From: an uncultured Gammaproteobacteria bacterium
Lineage (GTDB): Bacteria > Pseudomonadota > Gammaproteobacteria > PS1 > Pseudothioglobaceae
Direction: 5' to 3'
DNA length: 64,000 nucleotides
Assembly: GCA_902556205.1 (NCBI GenBank)
Contig: CACDVH010000001.1
Span: 124,001-188,000 of the forward strand
The notes under the pieces are model-generated. The model saw only the letters and a program-made list of their open reading frames with translations, did not search any database and was not told the origin of the DNA. This document shows positions 12,196-21,239 of this stretch, one piece after another; the stretch's first letter is position 1, and every line of letters begins with the position of its first letter. The position numbers were made by a program, and so were the translations under genes.

Positions 12196-12499
12196 AATCT
12201 ATTTATGCCAACAAAAAATTTTGCAATTTTACCATACTTGAATAGAATCGGTATACCTGATAAATGAGAGTTTCTTGGCTGTTAAAGCCTTATTAAGGCC
12301 CAATTTATATAAAGATGTGGATAATGAAGGTAACAAATAATTAGTTGCTTTAATTTAGTAATCACTTTATAACTTAAGTGGAGGTTGAAAAAGTGATTGT
12401 TGCCCACAAGTAATAAGCAAATAAATAGACTCTTTATAATTTGCGATGGGGGTCTAGTATGAATAAATTTGTAAGATATGTTAATTTTTAAGAGGCTCT
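12196..12499. other. Gene-free divergent region between rpmH and smg
   Basis: About 300 bp with no plausible gene. It must hold the divergent promoters of rpmH (minus) and smg-topA (plus; candidate TATAAT at 12435-12440). It contains one perfect DnaA-box sequence, a 13-bp near-palindrome GCCTTATTAAGGC at 12287-12299, and a 9-bp inverted repeat AATCACTTT...AAAGTGATT (12360-12368 and 12390-12398). In many bacteria oriC adjoins rpmH, but dnaA is not next to it here. Confidence 0.7.
12316..12324 (-). promoter_or_regulatory. DnaA box
   Basis: TGTGGATAA is the exact complement of the strong DnaA box TTATCCACA. It is the only perfect copy seen in the rpmH-smg gap; TTGCCCACA at 12400-12408 differs at two positions. 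It could be part of a replication origin remnant or a DnaA-responsive site for rpmH. Confidence 0.55.
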
Positions 12500-12988
12500 A
12501 TGACTAACAACATTCTTGATGTACTCACTTTTATGTTTGACTTCCTTTTTGAATCTGCTGAGCAAGATTCAACTCAAGAGTTGGATGATGATTTGTTAAA
12601 GACACATCTATCTGAAGCTGGGTTTGATTCTGAGAGAATTGAAAAAGCATTAATTTGGCTTGAGAATATTGCAGCGCTCCAAGACGGAAAAATTGCAAGT
12701 TTTAATACGGTTCATAATTCGATGCGAATTTATAGTGAGCTTGAAAAAACTAAATTAGATTCCAGGGCTCGAGGCTTCATAATGTTCATGGAAAATATGG
12801 GCCAATTAAACCCCAGTCAAAGAGAGATAGTCATTGATCAAGTTATGTCTTTAGAGGATTCAAAGCTTAGTATTGATGATTTGAAATGGGTAGTAATGAT
12901 GGTTATTGGAAATAGTGCTGAATCGGCTGTTCCATCACAATGGATAGAGTCTATTGTGTTTCATGATGATAACCCTACTCTCCAGTAG
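12500..12988 (+). CDS. smg: Smg family protein (DUF494)
   Basis: 162-residue acidic protein of the Smg/DUF494 family, whose biochemical role is not established. Typical features are the N-terminal LDVLTFMFDFLFE segment, the repeated acidic helices and the central SRGF-like turn (here DSRARGFIMFMENMGQL). In gammaproteobacteria smg is usually found beside dprA and topA; here it sits 8 bp before topA and dprA is absent. Confidence 0.88.
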   Translation: MTNNILDVLTFMFDFLFESAEQDSTQELDDDLLKTHLSEAGFDSERIEKALIWLENIAALQDGKIASFNTVHNSMRIYSELEKTKLDSRARGFIMFMENMGQLNPSQREIVIDQVMSLEDSKLSIDDLKWVVMMVIGNSAESAVPSQWIESIVFHDDNPTLQ

Positions 12989-12996
12989 GACTTCTT

Positions 12997-15342
12997 ATGT
13001 CAAAAAATCTTGTTATTGTCGAATCACCGGCGAAAGCAAAAACAATTGAAAAGTTTTTAGGGCCGGACTATGTTGTTAAATCCAGCATTGGTCACATTAG
13101 AGATATGCCCAAGAAAGATATGGGTGTCAGTATTGAGAATGACTTTCTGCCTACTTATGCTATCAGTGCGGATAAGAAAAAAGTTGTTGCCGACTTAAAA
13201 AAATCTGCTAAAACTGCTGAGAAAATCTTTTTAGCTACGGATGAGGACCGTGAAGGAGAGGCTATTGCATGGCATCTTCAGCAGGCTCTATCTTTAGATC
13301 TAGATACTCCAAGGATTGTATTTCATGAAATAACCAAGGGTGCTATCACGGCGGCAATCAAGAACCCAAGAACAATAAATACTGATCTAGTTGATGCGCA
13401 ACAAGCTCGAAGAATCATTGACAGGCTAGTTGGCTTTGAGATTTCTCCAGTTCTCTGGAGAAAGATTTCTGGAGCCCGTTCAGCAGGACGAGTTCAGTCT
13501 CCAGTTGTAAGATTAGTTGTTGAAAGAGAGCGTGAAATTTCAGCCCATACTCCAATTAGTACTTTTAAAGTTAAAGCAAATCTAGCGAATAAGAACAATC
13601 AAAATCTTGAAGTAAAACTCAGTAAAGAATTTAGCTCAAAGGAAGATGCTCTCTCTTTTGCTGAGGCTTTGCTAGAAGCTGACTTAATAGTTGATTTAGT
13701 TGACACGAAGCCATCTAAAAGATCACCTAAGGCGCCATTTATTACCTCTACTTTGCAGCAAGAGGCATCACAAAAGCTTGGTTTTTCAGTTAAACAAACT
13801 ATGTCAATTGCCCAGAACTTATATCGTGAGGGCGCAATTACATATATGAGAACTGACTCATTGAATTTATCTGAAGTTGCAATTACTGCTGCCCAAGAAG
13901 AAATTGTCTCGAAATATGGAAAGCAATTTCATCAAGCTAGAAGATATAAAACTAGTTCGAGTGGCGCTCAGGAAGCACATGAGGCTATTAGACCAACTGA
14001 CCTTACCAAGCCTACTATTCTTGGCCTAGATGACCAATCTTCAAAGTTATACTCATTAATTTATAAAAGAACACTCGCCTCGCAGATGAGCGATGCACAA
14101 TTACAAAAAACTAAAGTCACTATTAATATATCTGGACGGAGCGAACACTTTATCGCGGATGGTGAGGTGCTCTCTTTTGCTGGATTCCTTGAAGTATATG
14201 ACTATATGTCCTCTGATGACAAGCTTTTGCCTGAAATAAGTAAGAGTGATATGCTGACCTTGATTGATATGAACTCAAGGGAGTCTTTTTCAAGAGCAAA
14301 GCCAAGGTATACGGAAGCATCACTAGTTAAAGAAATTGAACAAATGGGCATTGGAAGGCCATCAACCTTTGCAACTATGATTACAACTGTCCAAGACAGA
14401 AATTATGTGGTTAAAGATACGAGAGATGGTATTCAGCGAGAATATCAATGTGTTGAGATCTCAGAGGGCAATATCTCAGAGCTGACACAAACTGAAACGA
14501 CTGGGGCTGAAAAGAATAAGCTTTTCCCAACCAATGTCGCTTACCTATTGGTAGATTTTTTGCTCAAAAACTTTAGAAATATTATTGGTTATGAGTTCAC
14601 AGCTAATCTTGAAAGTGATTTTGATCTTATAGCTGAAGAATCGAAGTCCTGGACAGGGGTAGTTCGTAATTTTTACGAGCCTTTTCATGAACAGATCGAG
14701 CTGGCTAAAGATATTTCAAGAGACGAGACACATGGCAAAAGAGAGCTAGGGGAAGATCCAGTTTCTGGTAAGCCAGTGAGCGTAAGATTTGGTCGGTATG
14801 GTGCATTTGCTCAGATTGGAAGTCAGGATGATGAGGAAAAGCCAACTTTTGCATCATTAAGAACGGGACAAGATATTGAAAATATATCTCTTTTAGAGGC
14901 CTTAGAGCTTTTTAATATGCCAAGAACTGTTGGTGAGACTGAAGCTGGCGAGACTATTAAAGCAAACTATGGTCGGTTTGGACCCTACATTCAATATGGC
15001 AAAAAATATGTTTCTCTGAAAGAAGAGACTCCAGAGGAGGTTACTTTAGAAACTGCATTAGAGCTAATTGCTGCAAAAGAAAAATTTGATGCAGAGAGGA
15101 TCATCAAGGTTTATGAGGATTCAGATATCCAAGTACTAAATGGTCGTTTTGGGCCTTACATTTGGAATGGAAAAAAGAGGGGCAAGGGACAGAAAAACGT
15201 CACTGTAGCTAAAGTATTTGGAGATAAGGAGCCTGCGGATTTAACCTTAGAAGAATGTAAAAAAGCTATCGAAGGAAAAATTAAGGCAAAAGCCAAGCCA
15301 AAAAAAAGAAAAAAGAAAGCTTCTCCTAAGACAAAAAAATAA
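12997..15342 (+). CDS. topA: DNA topoisomerase I
   Basis: Type IA topoisomerase that relaxes negative supercoils. The Toprim domain (VIVESPAKAKTIEKFLG, LATDEDREGEAIAWH) is followed by the gated core with catalytic tyrosine Y283 in ITYMRTDS. The C-terminus differs from E. coli TopA: there are no cysteines and thus no zinc ribbons. Instead there are Topo-C repeats marked by RFGRYGAF, RFGPYIQYG and RFGPYIWNG, and a Lys-rich tail. At 781 residues it is shorter than the E. coli enzyme. It is cotranscribed with smg. Confidence 0.95.
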   Translation: MSKNLVIVESPAKAKTIEKFLGPDYVVKSSIGHIRDMPKKDMGVSIENDFLPTYAISADKKKVVADLKKSAKTAEKIFLATDEDREGEAIAWHLQQALSLDLDTPRIVFHEITKGAITAAIKNPRTINTDLVDAQQARRIIDRLVGFEISPVLWRKISGARSAGRVQSPVVRLVVEREREISAHTPISTFKVKANLANKNNQNLEVKLSKEFSSKEDALSFAEALLEADLIVDLVDTKPSKRSPKAPFITSTLQQEASQKLGFSVKQTMSIAQNLYREGAITYMRTDSLNLSEVAITAAQEEIVSKYGKQFHQARRYKTSSSGAQEAHEAIRPTDLTKPTILGLDDQSSKLYSLIYKRTLASQMSDAQLQKTKVTINISGRSEHFIADGEVLSFAGFLEVYDYMSSDDKLLPEISKSDMLTLIDMNSRESFSRAKPRYTEASLVKEIEQMGIGRPSTFATMITTVQDRNYVVKDTRDGIQREYQCVEISEGNISELTQTETTGAEKNKLFPTNVAYLLVDFLLKNFRNIIGYEFTANLESDFDLIAEESKSWTGVVRNFYEPFHEQIELAKDISRDETHGKRELGEDPVSGKPVSVRFGRYGAFAQIGSQDDEEKPTFASLRTGQDIENISLLEALELFNMPRTVGETEAGETIKANYGRFGPYIQYGKKYVSLKEETPEEVTLETALELIAAKEKFDAERIIKVYEDSDIQVLNGRFGPYIWNGKKRGKGQKNVTVAKVFGDKEPADLTLEECKKAIEGKIKAKAKPKKRKKKASPKTKK

Positions 15343-15427
15343 GTCAGATTTCAAGATCTCCATTTATTTCATCCAACGGAATAGAAGCCTGTGAGAAAAT
15401 CTAAATATAAATACAAAATAACTTCCA

Positions 15428-16039
15428 ATGACAAAAGTTAAGATTTGTGGATTTACGGACCCTAAAAATGCAAGAGATGCCGCAATTGCTGGCGTAGATG
15501 CAATTGGTCTTGTTTTCTATGATAAATCACCAAGAAATGTGGAGATTCATAGAGCACAACAGATTATTGATGAATTGCCACCCTTTGTTAATAGAGTTGG
15601 ATTATTTGTCAATGCAAACCCAAGTTTCATTGATGAAGTTCTTTGCGAGGTACCTCTCGATACACTTCAATTTCATGGTGATGAAGGCCCTCTTGACTGT
15701 ACTCAGTATCAAATGCCGTTTATTAAGTCATTGCGAGTGAAGCCAGAGACTCATGTTGAAGAAGTAGCTGAACAATTTTCAAGTGCAAGTGCGATTCTCC
15801 TTGATTCATACAACCCCTCTTCTTATGGCGGCACTGGGGAGGCCTTTGATTGGTCCCTAGCTTGCGTTGATATATCGTTACCTATTATTCTTGCTGGGGG
15901 ATTAAATCAAGACAATGTGTCTGCTGCGATTAGTCAAGTTAAGCCATACGCTGTAGATGCTTCCAGTGGTGTTGAAAGTGCTCCAGGGGTTAAGGATATT
16001 GATAAAATAGTAGCTTTTATAAGAAATACAAATTCATGA
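15428..16039 (+). CDS. trpF: Phosphoribosylanthranilate isomerase
   Basis: Third step of tryptophan synthesis. This is a monofunctional (beta/alpha)8-barrel of 203 residues. The N-terminal [12 protein letters not shown] (catalytic Cys) and the C-terminal phosphate-binding [10 protein letters not shown] and VDASSGVE (catalytic Asp) are present. It overlaps trpB by 4 bp (ATGA), so the two are coupled. Confidence 0.95.
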   Translation: MTKVKICGFTDPKNARDAAIAGVDAIGLVFYDKSPRNVEIHRAQQIIDELPPFVNRVGLFVNANPSFIDEVLCEVPLDTLQFHGDEGPLDCTQYQMPFIKSLRVKPETHVEEVAEQFSSASAILLDSYNPSSYGGTGEAFDWSLACVDISLPIILAGGLNQDNVSAAISQVKPYAVDASSGVESAPGVKDIDKIVAFIRNTNS

Positions 16040-17238
16040 GTTATAACCTCCCAGATGAAAATGGTCATTTTGATCAATATGGTGGCATTTTTGTTGCAGA
16101 AACCCTTATGTCTGCAGTAACAGAATTAAACGAAGCCTATGAAAAATACAAAGATGATCCAGAGTTCCTGAAAGAGTTTGAGTATGATCTTAAGCATTAT
16201 GTAGGAAGAGAAACACCACTTTACTATGCTGAGAACTTAACAAAAAAGATTGGTGGCGCTAAGATTTATTTAAAACGTGAAGACTTAAATCATACGGGTG
16301 CACACAAAGTCAACAACACAATTGGCCAAGCTTTGCTCGCTAAGAGGATGGGTAAAACTCGTATCATCGCAGAAACTGGTGCTGGCCAACATGGCGTGGC
16401 ATCAGCCACTATTGCAGCAAGATTAGGTCTAGAGTGCGTCGTCTACATGGGTGAGGTTGATGTAGTCAGACAGGTTCAGAATGTTTATCGCATGAAGCTT
16501 CTTGGTGCAACTGTAGTTCCAGTATCTTCAGGTTCAAAAACACTGAAAGATGCTTTAAATGAGGCAATGAGAGACTGGGTGACTAATATTGATGACACCT
16601 ATTATATTATCGGAACTGTAGCTGGTCCTCATCCCTATCCAATGCTTGTAAGGGACTTTCAAAGCGTCATCGGTAAAGAGGCCAAAGAACAATTTGATCA
16701 GCAAGTTGGAGGTCTTCCTGATGCCATCATTGCTTGTGTTGGAGGAGGCTCAAATGCAATTGGGCTTTTCCACCCTTTCATTGAAGATACTTCGGTCAGA
16801 ATTATTGGTGTTGAAGCTGGAGGACGAGGCATCGATCTCGGACCTGATGCTCATGCTGCGCCGCTAACAGCTGGAAGTGTCGGTGTTTTGCATGGAAATA
16901 GAACTTACTTAATGGAAAATGAAAGTGGTCAAATAATTGAGGGGCACTCAATTTCTGCTGGCCTTGATTACCCTGGAGTTGGTCCTGAGCATGCTTACCT
17001 AAAAGATATTGGCAGAGCTGAATATGTTGCTATTACTGATAAGGAAGCCTTAGAGGCCTTTCATCTTTTAACTGAAGTTGAGGGGATTATCCCAGCACTT
17101 GAGCCCGCCCATGCGATTGCTTATGCAGTGAAATTAGCTAAAGAGTGGTCCAGTGATAAGTCTATTATCATTAACCTCTCAGGTAGAGGTGACAAAGATA
17201 TGCAAACGATTGCTGAGGTCGAAGGTATTGAATTTTAA
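16036..17238 (+). CDS. trpB: Tryptophan synthase beta chain
   Basis: PLP enzyme joining indole and serine, 400 residues. The PLP lysine lies in [10 protein letters not shown], the phosphate-binding loop is [10 protein letters not shown], and the catalytic glutamate region is AETGAGQHG. It normally pairs with TrpA, but the next gene is a transporter, so trpA must lie elsewhere in the genome. No attenuator was seen upstream of trpF. Confidence 0.97.
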   Translation: MSYNLPDENGHFDQYGGIFVAETLMSAVTELNEAYEKYKDDPEFLKEFEYDLKHYVGRETPLYYAENLTKKIGGAKIYLKREDLNHTGAHKVNNTIGQALLAKRMGKTRIIAETGAGQHGVASATIAARLGLECVVYMGEVDVVRQVQNVYRMKLLGATVVPVSSGSKTLKDALNEAMRDWVTNIDDTYYIIGTVAGPHPYPMLVRDFQSVIGKEAKEQFDQQVGGLPDAIIACVGGGSNAIGLFHPFIEDTSVRIIGVEAGGRGIDLGPDAHAAPLTAGSVGVLHGNRTYLMENESGQIIEGHSISAGLDYPGVGPEHAYLKDIGRAEYVAITDKEALEAFHLLTEVEGIIPALEPAHAIAYAVKLAKEWSSDKSIIINLSGRGDKDMQTIAEVEGIEF

Positions 17239-17296
17239 TACCTGACTTCCAATAATTCTCTTATACTGTTTAGTTTAGAAAATAGCTTGGAGAGGT

Positions 17297-18595
17297 ATGG
17301 AAGAAAGTCAACCGATTAGCAGAGAGCGCTCCTTAGTTTTTTCAATCTACTTAGTTGCTGTATTTCTAAATGCCTTTGTGGACTTAGGCCACAAGATCAT
17401 TATTCAAAATACTATCTTTATGATTTATGGTGAGCAACAGCAAATCATTTTGACTGCTGTTGTAAATGCCATGATTTTGGTGCCATTTATCCTTCTTTTT
17501 ACAATGTCTGGGTACCTTTCTGACAGATTTGCAAAGACAAGTGTGATGCGTTTTAGTGCCTTTTCAGCAGTCTTAATTACCTTAGGAATTACATACTGTT
17601 ACTACAATGGTTTGTATAAAACTGCATTTGGCTTCACGCTTCTCCTTGCAACTCAAAGCGCAATATACTCACCTGCTAAAATGGGATACATTAAGGAGTG
17701 TCTTAGTAAAGCAGGTTTGAGTAAAGGTAATGCATATCACTCATCAGTTGTGTTGATTGCAATTCTGTTGGGCACAGTATTTTTCTCTTATTTATTTGAA
17801 GCCTACTTAGGGACAATGCAGGTTACAACTCCTGAGGAGATTCTCATGAAAATAGCCCCAGTAGGCTGGGTTTTAGTTGGACTATCAACGGTTGAATTCT
17901 TGGCAACTCTTGGAACTCGTTTCTACCCATCCAAGTTGAGTGAAGTAAAGCTTTCAATCGGAAAGTTAATCTCATTTCATTATTTATCCACAAACTTTAA
18001 AGCCATGAGGGCTAATGAAATAGTTTGGTATTCTATTTTGGGCACAGCTATTTTTTGGGGTATGTCGCAGAACTTAGTGGCCGTTATTCCTGCTCATGCC
18101 AAGGTCAATTTTGGGGTAGAGAGTCCACTGGTGGTTAATGCAATGCTTGCCTCATCAGTCATTGGAATTATGATTGGGGCGTTTTTATCTGGTAGAAAGA
18201 GTTTTAATAAAATTCGCATTAATAACATTTATACAGGATCAACCATGATTACGGTGTGCGCTATTTTGGTGCCAGTAATCTCAAGTCTTAGTTTTATTCC
18301 AAACTCTTCAGCACTTATTTTGGTTACCTCTGTCATATTGTTATTTGGGGTTGGTGCTGGCATGATGATTGTTCCACTTAATGCTTTAATGCAAGCCAAC
18401 TCTCCAGAAGATGGCCTAGGCAGCATGCTTGCAGGAAAGAATTGGCTTCAAAATATCGCGATGATAAGTCTTTTAATCTTTACAGTTTTTCTTGCAAATC
18501 TAAGCTTTGGAAGTGAGTTTATTCTTTACTTCAATGCTTTCATTGCAGTTGTTGGATTTAGTATTGTATTGAGAAAACTCAAAGCCATTCTATAA
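17297..18595 (+). CDS. LplT-like lysophospholipid transporter (MFS)
   Basis: 432-residue, about 12-helix major-facilitator protein. The AILNAF-like N-terminus (here VAVFLNAFVDLGHKIII) and the ATQSAIYSPAKMGYIKE segment match the LplT type, which flips lyso-phosphatidylethanolamine inward for re-acylation. The next gene, 2 bp downstream, is a glycerolipid acyltransferase, the same pairing as lplT-aas in E. coli, where Aas supplies the acyltransferase. Specificity is inferred from family resemblance and context; a general MFS drug or metabolite role is the alternative. Confidence 0.75.
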   Translation: MEESQPISRERSLVFSIYLVAVFLNAFVDLGHKIIIQNTIFMIYGEQQQIILTAVVNAMILVPFILLFTMSGYLSDRFAKTSVMRFSAFSAVLITLGITYCYYNGLYKTAFGFTLLLATQSAIYSPAKMGYIKECLSKAGLSKGNAYHSSVVLIAILLGTVFFSYLFEAYLGTMQVTTPEEILMKIAPVGWVLVGLSTVEFLATLGTRFYPSKLSEVKLSIGKLISFHYLSTNFKAMRANEIVWYSILGTAIFWGMSQNLVAVIPAHAKVNFGVESPLVVNAMLASSVIGIMIGAFLSGRKSFNKIRINNIYTGSTMITVCAILVPVISSLSFIPNSSALILVTSVILLFGVGAGMMIVPLNALMQANSPEDGLGSMLAGKNWLQNIAMISLLIFTVFLANLSFGSEFILYFNAFIAVVGFSIVLRKLKAIL

Positions 18596-18597
18596 AT

Positions 18598-19182
18598 ATG
18601 CGTCAACTTGCAGGGCTCCTTTTATTTGGGTGGCGATATCGATTAAAAGTTCATGGACTTGAAAATTTACCAAAGAGCGGCCCTGTCTTACTTCTAGGTA
18701 ATCATATTAGCTACATTGATTTTGCTTTTATTCAGTGGGCAATTCCAAGAACAATAAGATTTGTTGTGCATGATGATTATTATAGTAAACCTATTTTTAA
18801 TTGGATTTTAAGAGGCGTGGGTGCCGTTTCCATTAAGCCTGAGAATAGTAGAAATGCTATGCAAAATATCATCAACTTATTAAATGACGATTGTGTTGTT
18901 GGTTTGTTCCCAGAGGGCCATGTTTCAACTACTGGGGAGTTGAGTGATTTAAAAAGAGGATTTGAAAAAGTTTTGTCTCAATCAAAGGATGGAGTCAATG
19001 TTGTTCCTTTTGCAGTAAACAATATGTGGGGTAGTTTTTTCTCAAAAGCTCCTAGATCAGTAAAAAGAGGCATGGGGTTTAGTTTTCGACGAGAGATCAA
19101 TGTTAGTATTGGAAAAGCCTTAGATTCTAGCGCGACAAAGGAAGAAGTAAAAAGAGGTATTGGTAATCTGCTTTATCAGTGA
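18598..19182 (+). CDS. 1-acyl-glycerol-3-phosphate acyltransferase-like (PlsC/Aas acyltransferase domain)
   Basis: 194-residue LPLAT-family acyltransferase. Catalytic motif I is NHISYIDF (NHx4D). The glycerophosphate-binding motif III appears as FPEGHVSTTGEL, a variant of FPEGTRS. An N-terminal hydrophobic segment suggests membrane association. It follows the LplT-like gene by 2 bp, so re-acylation of imported lysophospholipid is the most coherent role. It lacks the acyl-ACP ligase domain found in E. coli Aas. Confidence 0.8.
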   Translation: MRQLAGLLLFGWRYRLKVHGLENLPKSGPVLLLGNHISYIDFAFIQWAIPRTIRFVVHDDYYSKPIFNWILRGVGAVSIKPENSRNAMQNIINLLNDDCVVGLFPEGHVSTTGELSDLKRGFEKVLSQSKDGVNVVPFAVNNMWGSFFSKAPRSVKRGMGFSFRREINVSIGKALDSSATKEEVKRGIGNLLYQ

Positions 19183-19218
19183 TATCATAATTGTAACAAA
19201 GTTAAATAAGGAGTTTGT

Positions 19219-19830
19219 ATGAAAAAAATTATTGTAGTTGGGGCGACAGGAAGGCTTGGAAGTGTTGTAGTTGAAGGTCTTAAAGACTATGAAGTGATTC
19301 GTGCTGGTCGCTCTGGACCTGATTTAAAAATTGATGCTCTAGACTTTGCAAGTGTCTCGGATGCATTTGCATCAATCGGGTCTTTCGATGGCTTAGTTTC
19401 ATGTGCTGGTGTTCGGGCTCCTTTCAAACCATTTGAAGAATTGACCATGGAAGATTTTGCTCTTGGGCTATCTAATAAGTGCTTTAGCCAACTCAATTTA
19501 GCAAAAGCCGCAATTCCCTATCTAAGTGAAAATGGTACGATCACTTTGACCAGTGGAATCATCGGAGATGAGCCTATTTTGGGAGGTTCTGCCGCTGCTG
19601 CTGCAAATGGTGCATTAAATATGTGCGTTTCAACATTGGCTGCAGAGTATGCAGGTAGGCTCAGAATTAATATAGTTTCGCCATCTATTATTGAGAACTC
19701 CGTTGACCACTATGGAATGATTTTCGATGGATTTGAACCCACTTCAGAGAAACGAATTATTGAGGCTTATAGGAGGACGATTTCTGCACCGATAAGTGGA
19801 AGAGTGCTTTCTCAAACTAGAACCCTTTAG
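19219..19830 (+). CDS. SDR-fold oxidoreductase lacking the catalytic tyrosine
   Basis: 203-residue short Rossmann protein. The cofactor motif GATGRLG lies near the N-terminus, and an NAG-like SCAGVRAPF segment follows. The usual YxxxK active site is replaced by Ala-rich sequence (GSAAAAANGALN), so Tyr and Lys are both missing although the TSG segment before them is kept. This resembles the short atypical SDRs annotated in many bacteria. A redox activity cannot be assumed; it may be a binding or divergent enzyme. It is probably in its own transcription unit, with a GGAG ribosome-binding site. Confidence 0.75.
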   Translation: MKKIIVVGATGRLGSVVVEGLKDYEVIRAGRSGPDLKIDALDFASVSDAFASIGSFDGLVSCAGVRAPFKPFEELTMEDFALGLSNKCFSQLNLAKAAIPYLSENGTITLTSGIIGDEPILGGSAAAAANGALNMCVSTLAAEYAGRLRINIVSPSIIENSVDHYGMIFDGFEPTSEKRIIEAYRRTISAPISGRVLSQTRTL

Positions 19831-19862
19831 TTCTTCATTAAAACTTTAATTGTCAAAAGCAT

Positions 19863-19891
19863 TATTTAAGATTCATCTTGAATCTTAAATA
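19863..19891. repeat. 12-bp perfect hairpin between SDR gene and ydcS
   Basis: TATTTAAGATTC and its exact complement are separated by the 5-nt loop ATCTT. No T-run follows on either strand, so this is not a classic intrinsic terminator. It could be a Rho-associated 3' end structure or an operator upstream of the ydc operon. Confidence 0.6.
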
Positions 19892-19912
19892 GTCACTAAT
19901 ATGTCAAAAAAA

Positions 19913-19961
19913 GTTAACAAACGACTATATTTGTTAAAAAAAAGTTAACAAACGACTATAT
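19913..19961. repeat. Tandem direct repeat upstream of the ydc-like operon
   Basis: The 18-bp sequence GTTAACAAACGACTATAT occurs twice, starting at 19913 and 19944, a 31-bp period (about three helical turns). Both copies are preceded by an A-run. The first copy also forms an inverted repeat TTAACAAA...TTTGTTAA. The position about 75-120 bp before the ydcS start suggests paired binding sites for a transcription factor. Confidence 0.7.
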
Positions 19962-20033
19962 GTATTCGTGTATATTTCAGATTATCGTAGTTAATATATA
20001 GCTATGATAATTTAAAAACATAAGGGAGAAACT

Positions 20034-21182
20034 ATGAAAATATTTAATATTATTATGGGCGCATTCTTGGCAGTTGGCTCAAGTTCTATATATGCAGCAC
20101 CCATAACTGAGTTAGGTTCGCCTGAAGGTGAACTTAATATAGTAGCATGGGCTGGCTATATTGAAAGAGGTGAGACCATGGAGGCATTTGATTGGGTAAC
20201 TTCATATGAAAAATCCACAGGATGTAACGTAAAGGTTAAGACTGCTGGCACATCTGATGAGATGGTTGCCTTGATGAACCAAGGAGGTTTTGATATTGTC
20301 ACAGCCTCTGGTGATGCAAGTCTAAGGCTTATCGCAGGTAAAACTGTTCAAGAAATAAATACAGACCTAATACCAAGCTGGGGTACTATTGATGAGAGAC
20401 TTCAAGATGCAGTCTGGCATACTGTAGATGGTAAGCATTATGGTACGCCATACATGTGGGGGTCAAATGTTTTAATGTATAACACTGAGGCATTTGGTGG
20501 AGAGGTTCCAGATAGCTGGAATGTTGTTTTCGAAGAACAAACTCTTGCAGATGGTCAAAGTAATAAAAACAGAGTCCAAGCGTTTGATGGACCAATTCAT
20601 ATTGCTGATGCTGCGATGTACTTAATGTACCATAATCCATCGCTGGGTATTAAAGACCCGTATGAGTTAACTAATGAGCAATATCAAGCTTCGCTTGACT
20701 TATTACGTCAACAAAGGGAGATAGTAGGAAGATACTGGCATGACGCCTTTATGCAAATGGATGATTTTACCAATGAAGGATTTGTGGCCTCTGGCTCATG
20801 GCCTTTCCAGGTAAACCTTTTAAGACCAAATGTTCCTATTAGTAGTGTTATTCCTAAAGAAGGAGCAACGGGATGGGCTGATACAACAATGGTTCATGCA
20901 GATGCTGAAAACTTAAATTGTGCCTATCTATGGATGGAGCATCAGTTGAGCTCTAATCTGCAGAGTGATTTAGCAGCATGGTTTGGGGCTGTTCCAGTTG
21001 TTCCATCAAAATGTGTTGGGTCAGAATTGCTTGGTCCTGAAGGTTGTAAAATAAATGGTATAGATAACTTTGATAAGATTTACTTTTGGAAGACTCCGGT
21101 CGCCTCATGTAAAACTCAAGAAAGTTGTGTGCCATACTACAAGTGGGTTACTGATTACATTGCAGTACTCGGCGGTAGATAA
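20034..21182 (+). CDS. ydcS: Polyamine-type ABC transporter, periplasmic binding protein (YdcS-like)
   Basis: 382-residue PotD/PotF-family solute-binding protein with a signal peptide (about residues 1-22, ending SSIYA). The mature start GELNIVAWAGYIERG is typical of polyamine binders. It is the first gene of an operon whose order (binding protein, ATPase, two permeases, PatD-type dehydrogenase) equals E. coli ydcSTUVW, with matching lengths. Putrescine or another di/polyamine is the likely ligand, although the nearby quaternary-amine genes leave betaine-like ligands possible. Confidence 0.82.
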   Translation: MKIFNIIMGAFLAVGSSSIYAAPITELGSPEGELNIVAWAGYIERGETMEAFDWVTSYEKSTGCNVKVKTAGTSDEMVALMNQGGFDIVTASGDASLRLIAGKTVQEINTDLIPSWGTIDERLQDAVWHTVDGKHYGTPYMWGSNVLMYNTEAFGGEVPDSWNVVFEEQTLADGQSNKNRVQAFDGPIHIADAAMYLMYHNPSLGIKDPYELTNEQYQASLDLLRQQREIVGRYWHDAFMQMDDFTNEGFVASGSWPFQVNLLRPNVPISSVIPKEGATGWADTTMVHADAENLNCAYLWMEHQLSSNLQSDLAAWFGAVPVVPSKCVGSELLGPEGCKINGIDNFDKIYFWKTPVASCKTQESCVPYYKWVTDYIAVLGGR

Positions 21183-21200
21183 TTTCTTCATAACTTAATA

Positions 21201-21230
21201 AAAAAAGGGGGGTAACTCCCCCTTTTTTTT
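21201..21230 (+). terminator. Intrinsic terminator/attenuator after the binding-protein gene
   Basis: A-run plus GGGGG, a short loop, then CCCCC plus a run of eight T form a strong hairpin with U-tract. It lies between ydcS and ydcT. As these genes form one operon, it probably acts as a partial terminator that keeps the binding protein in excess over the membrane components. Confidence 0.85.
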
Positions 21231-21239
21231 GATTGTATT

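Noticed and set aside
12196-12499. Definite oriC
   Set aside because: Only one perfect DnaA box is seen and dnaA is absent, so an origin cannot be called from this window.
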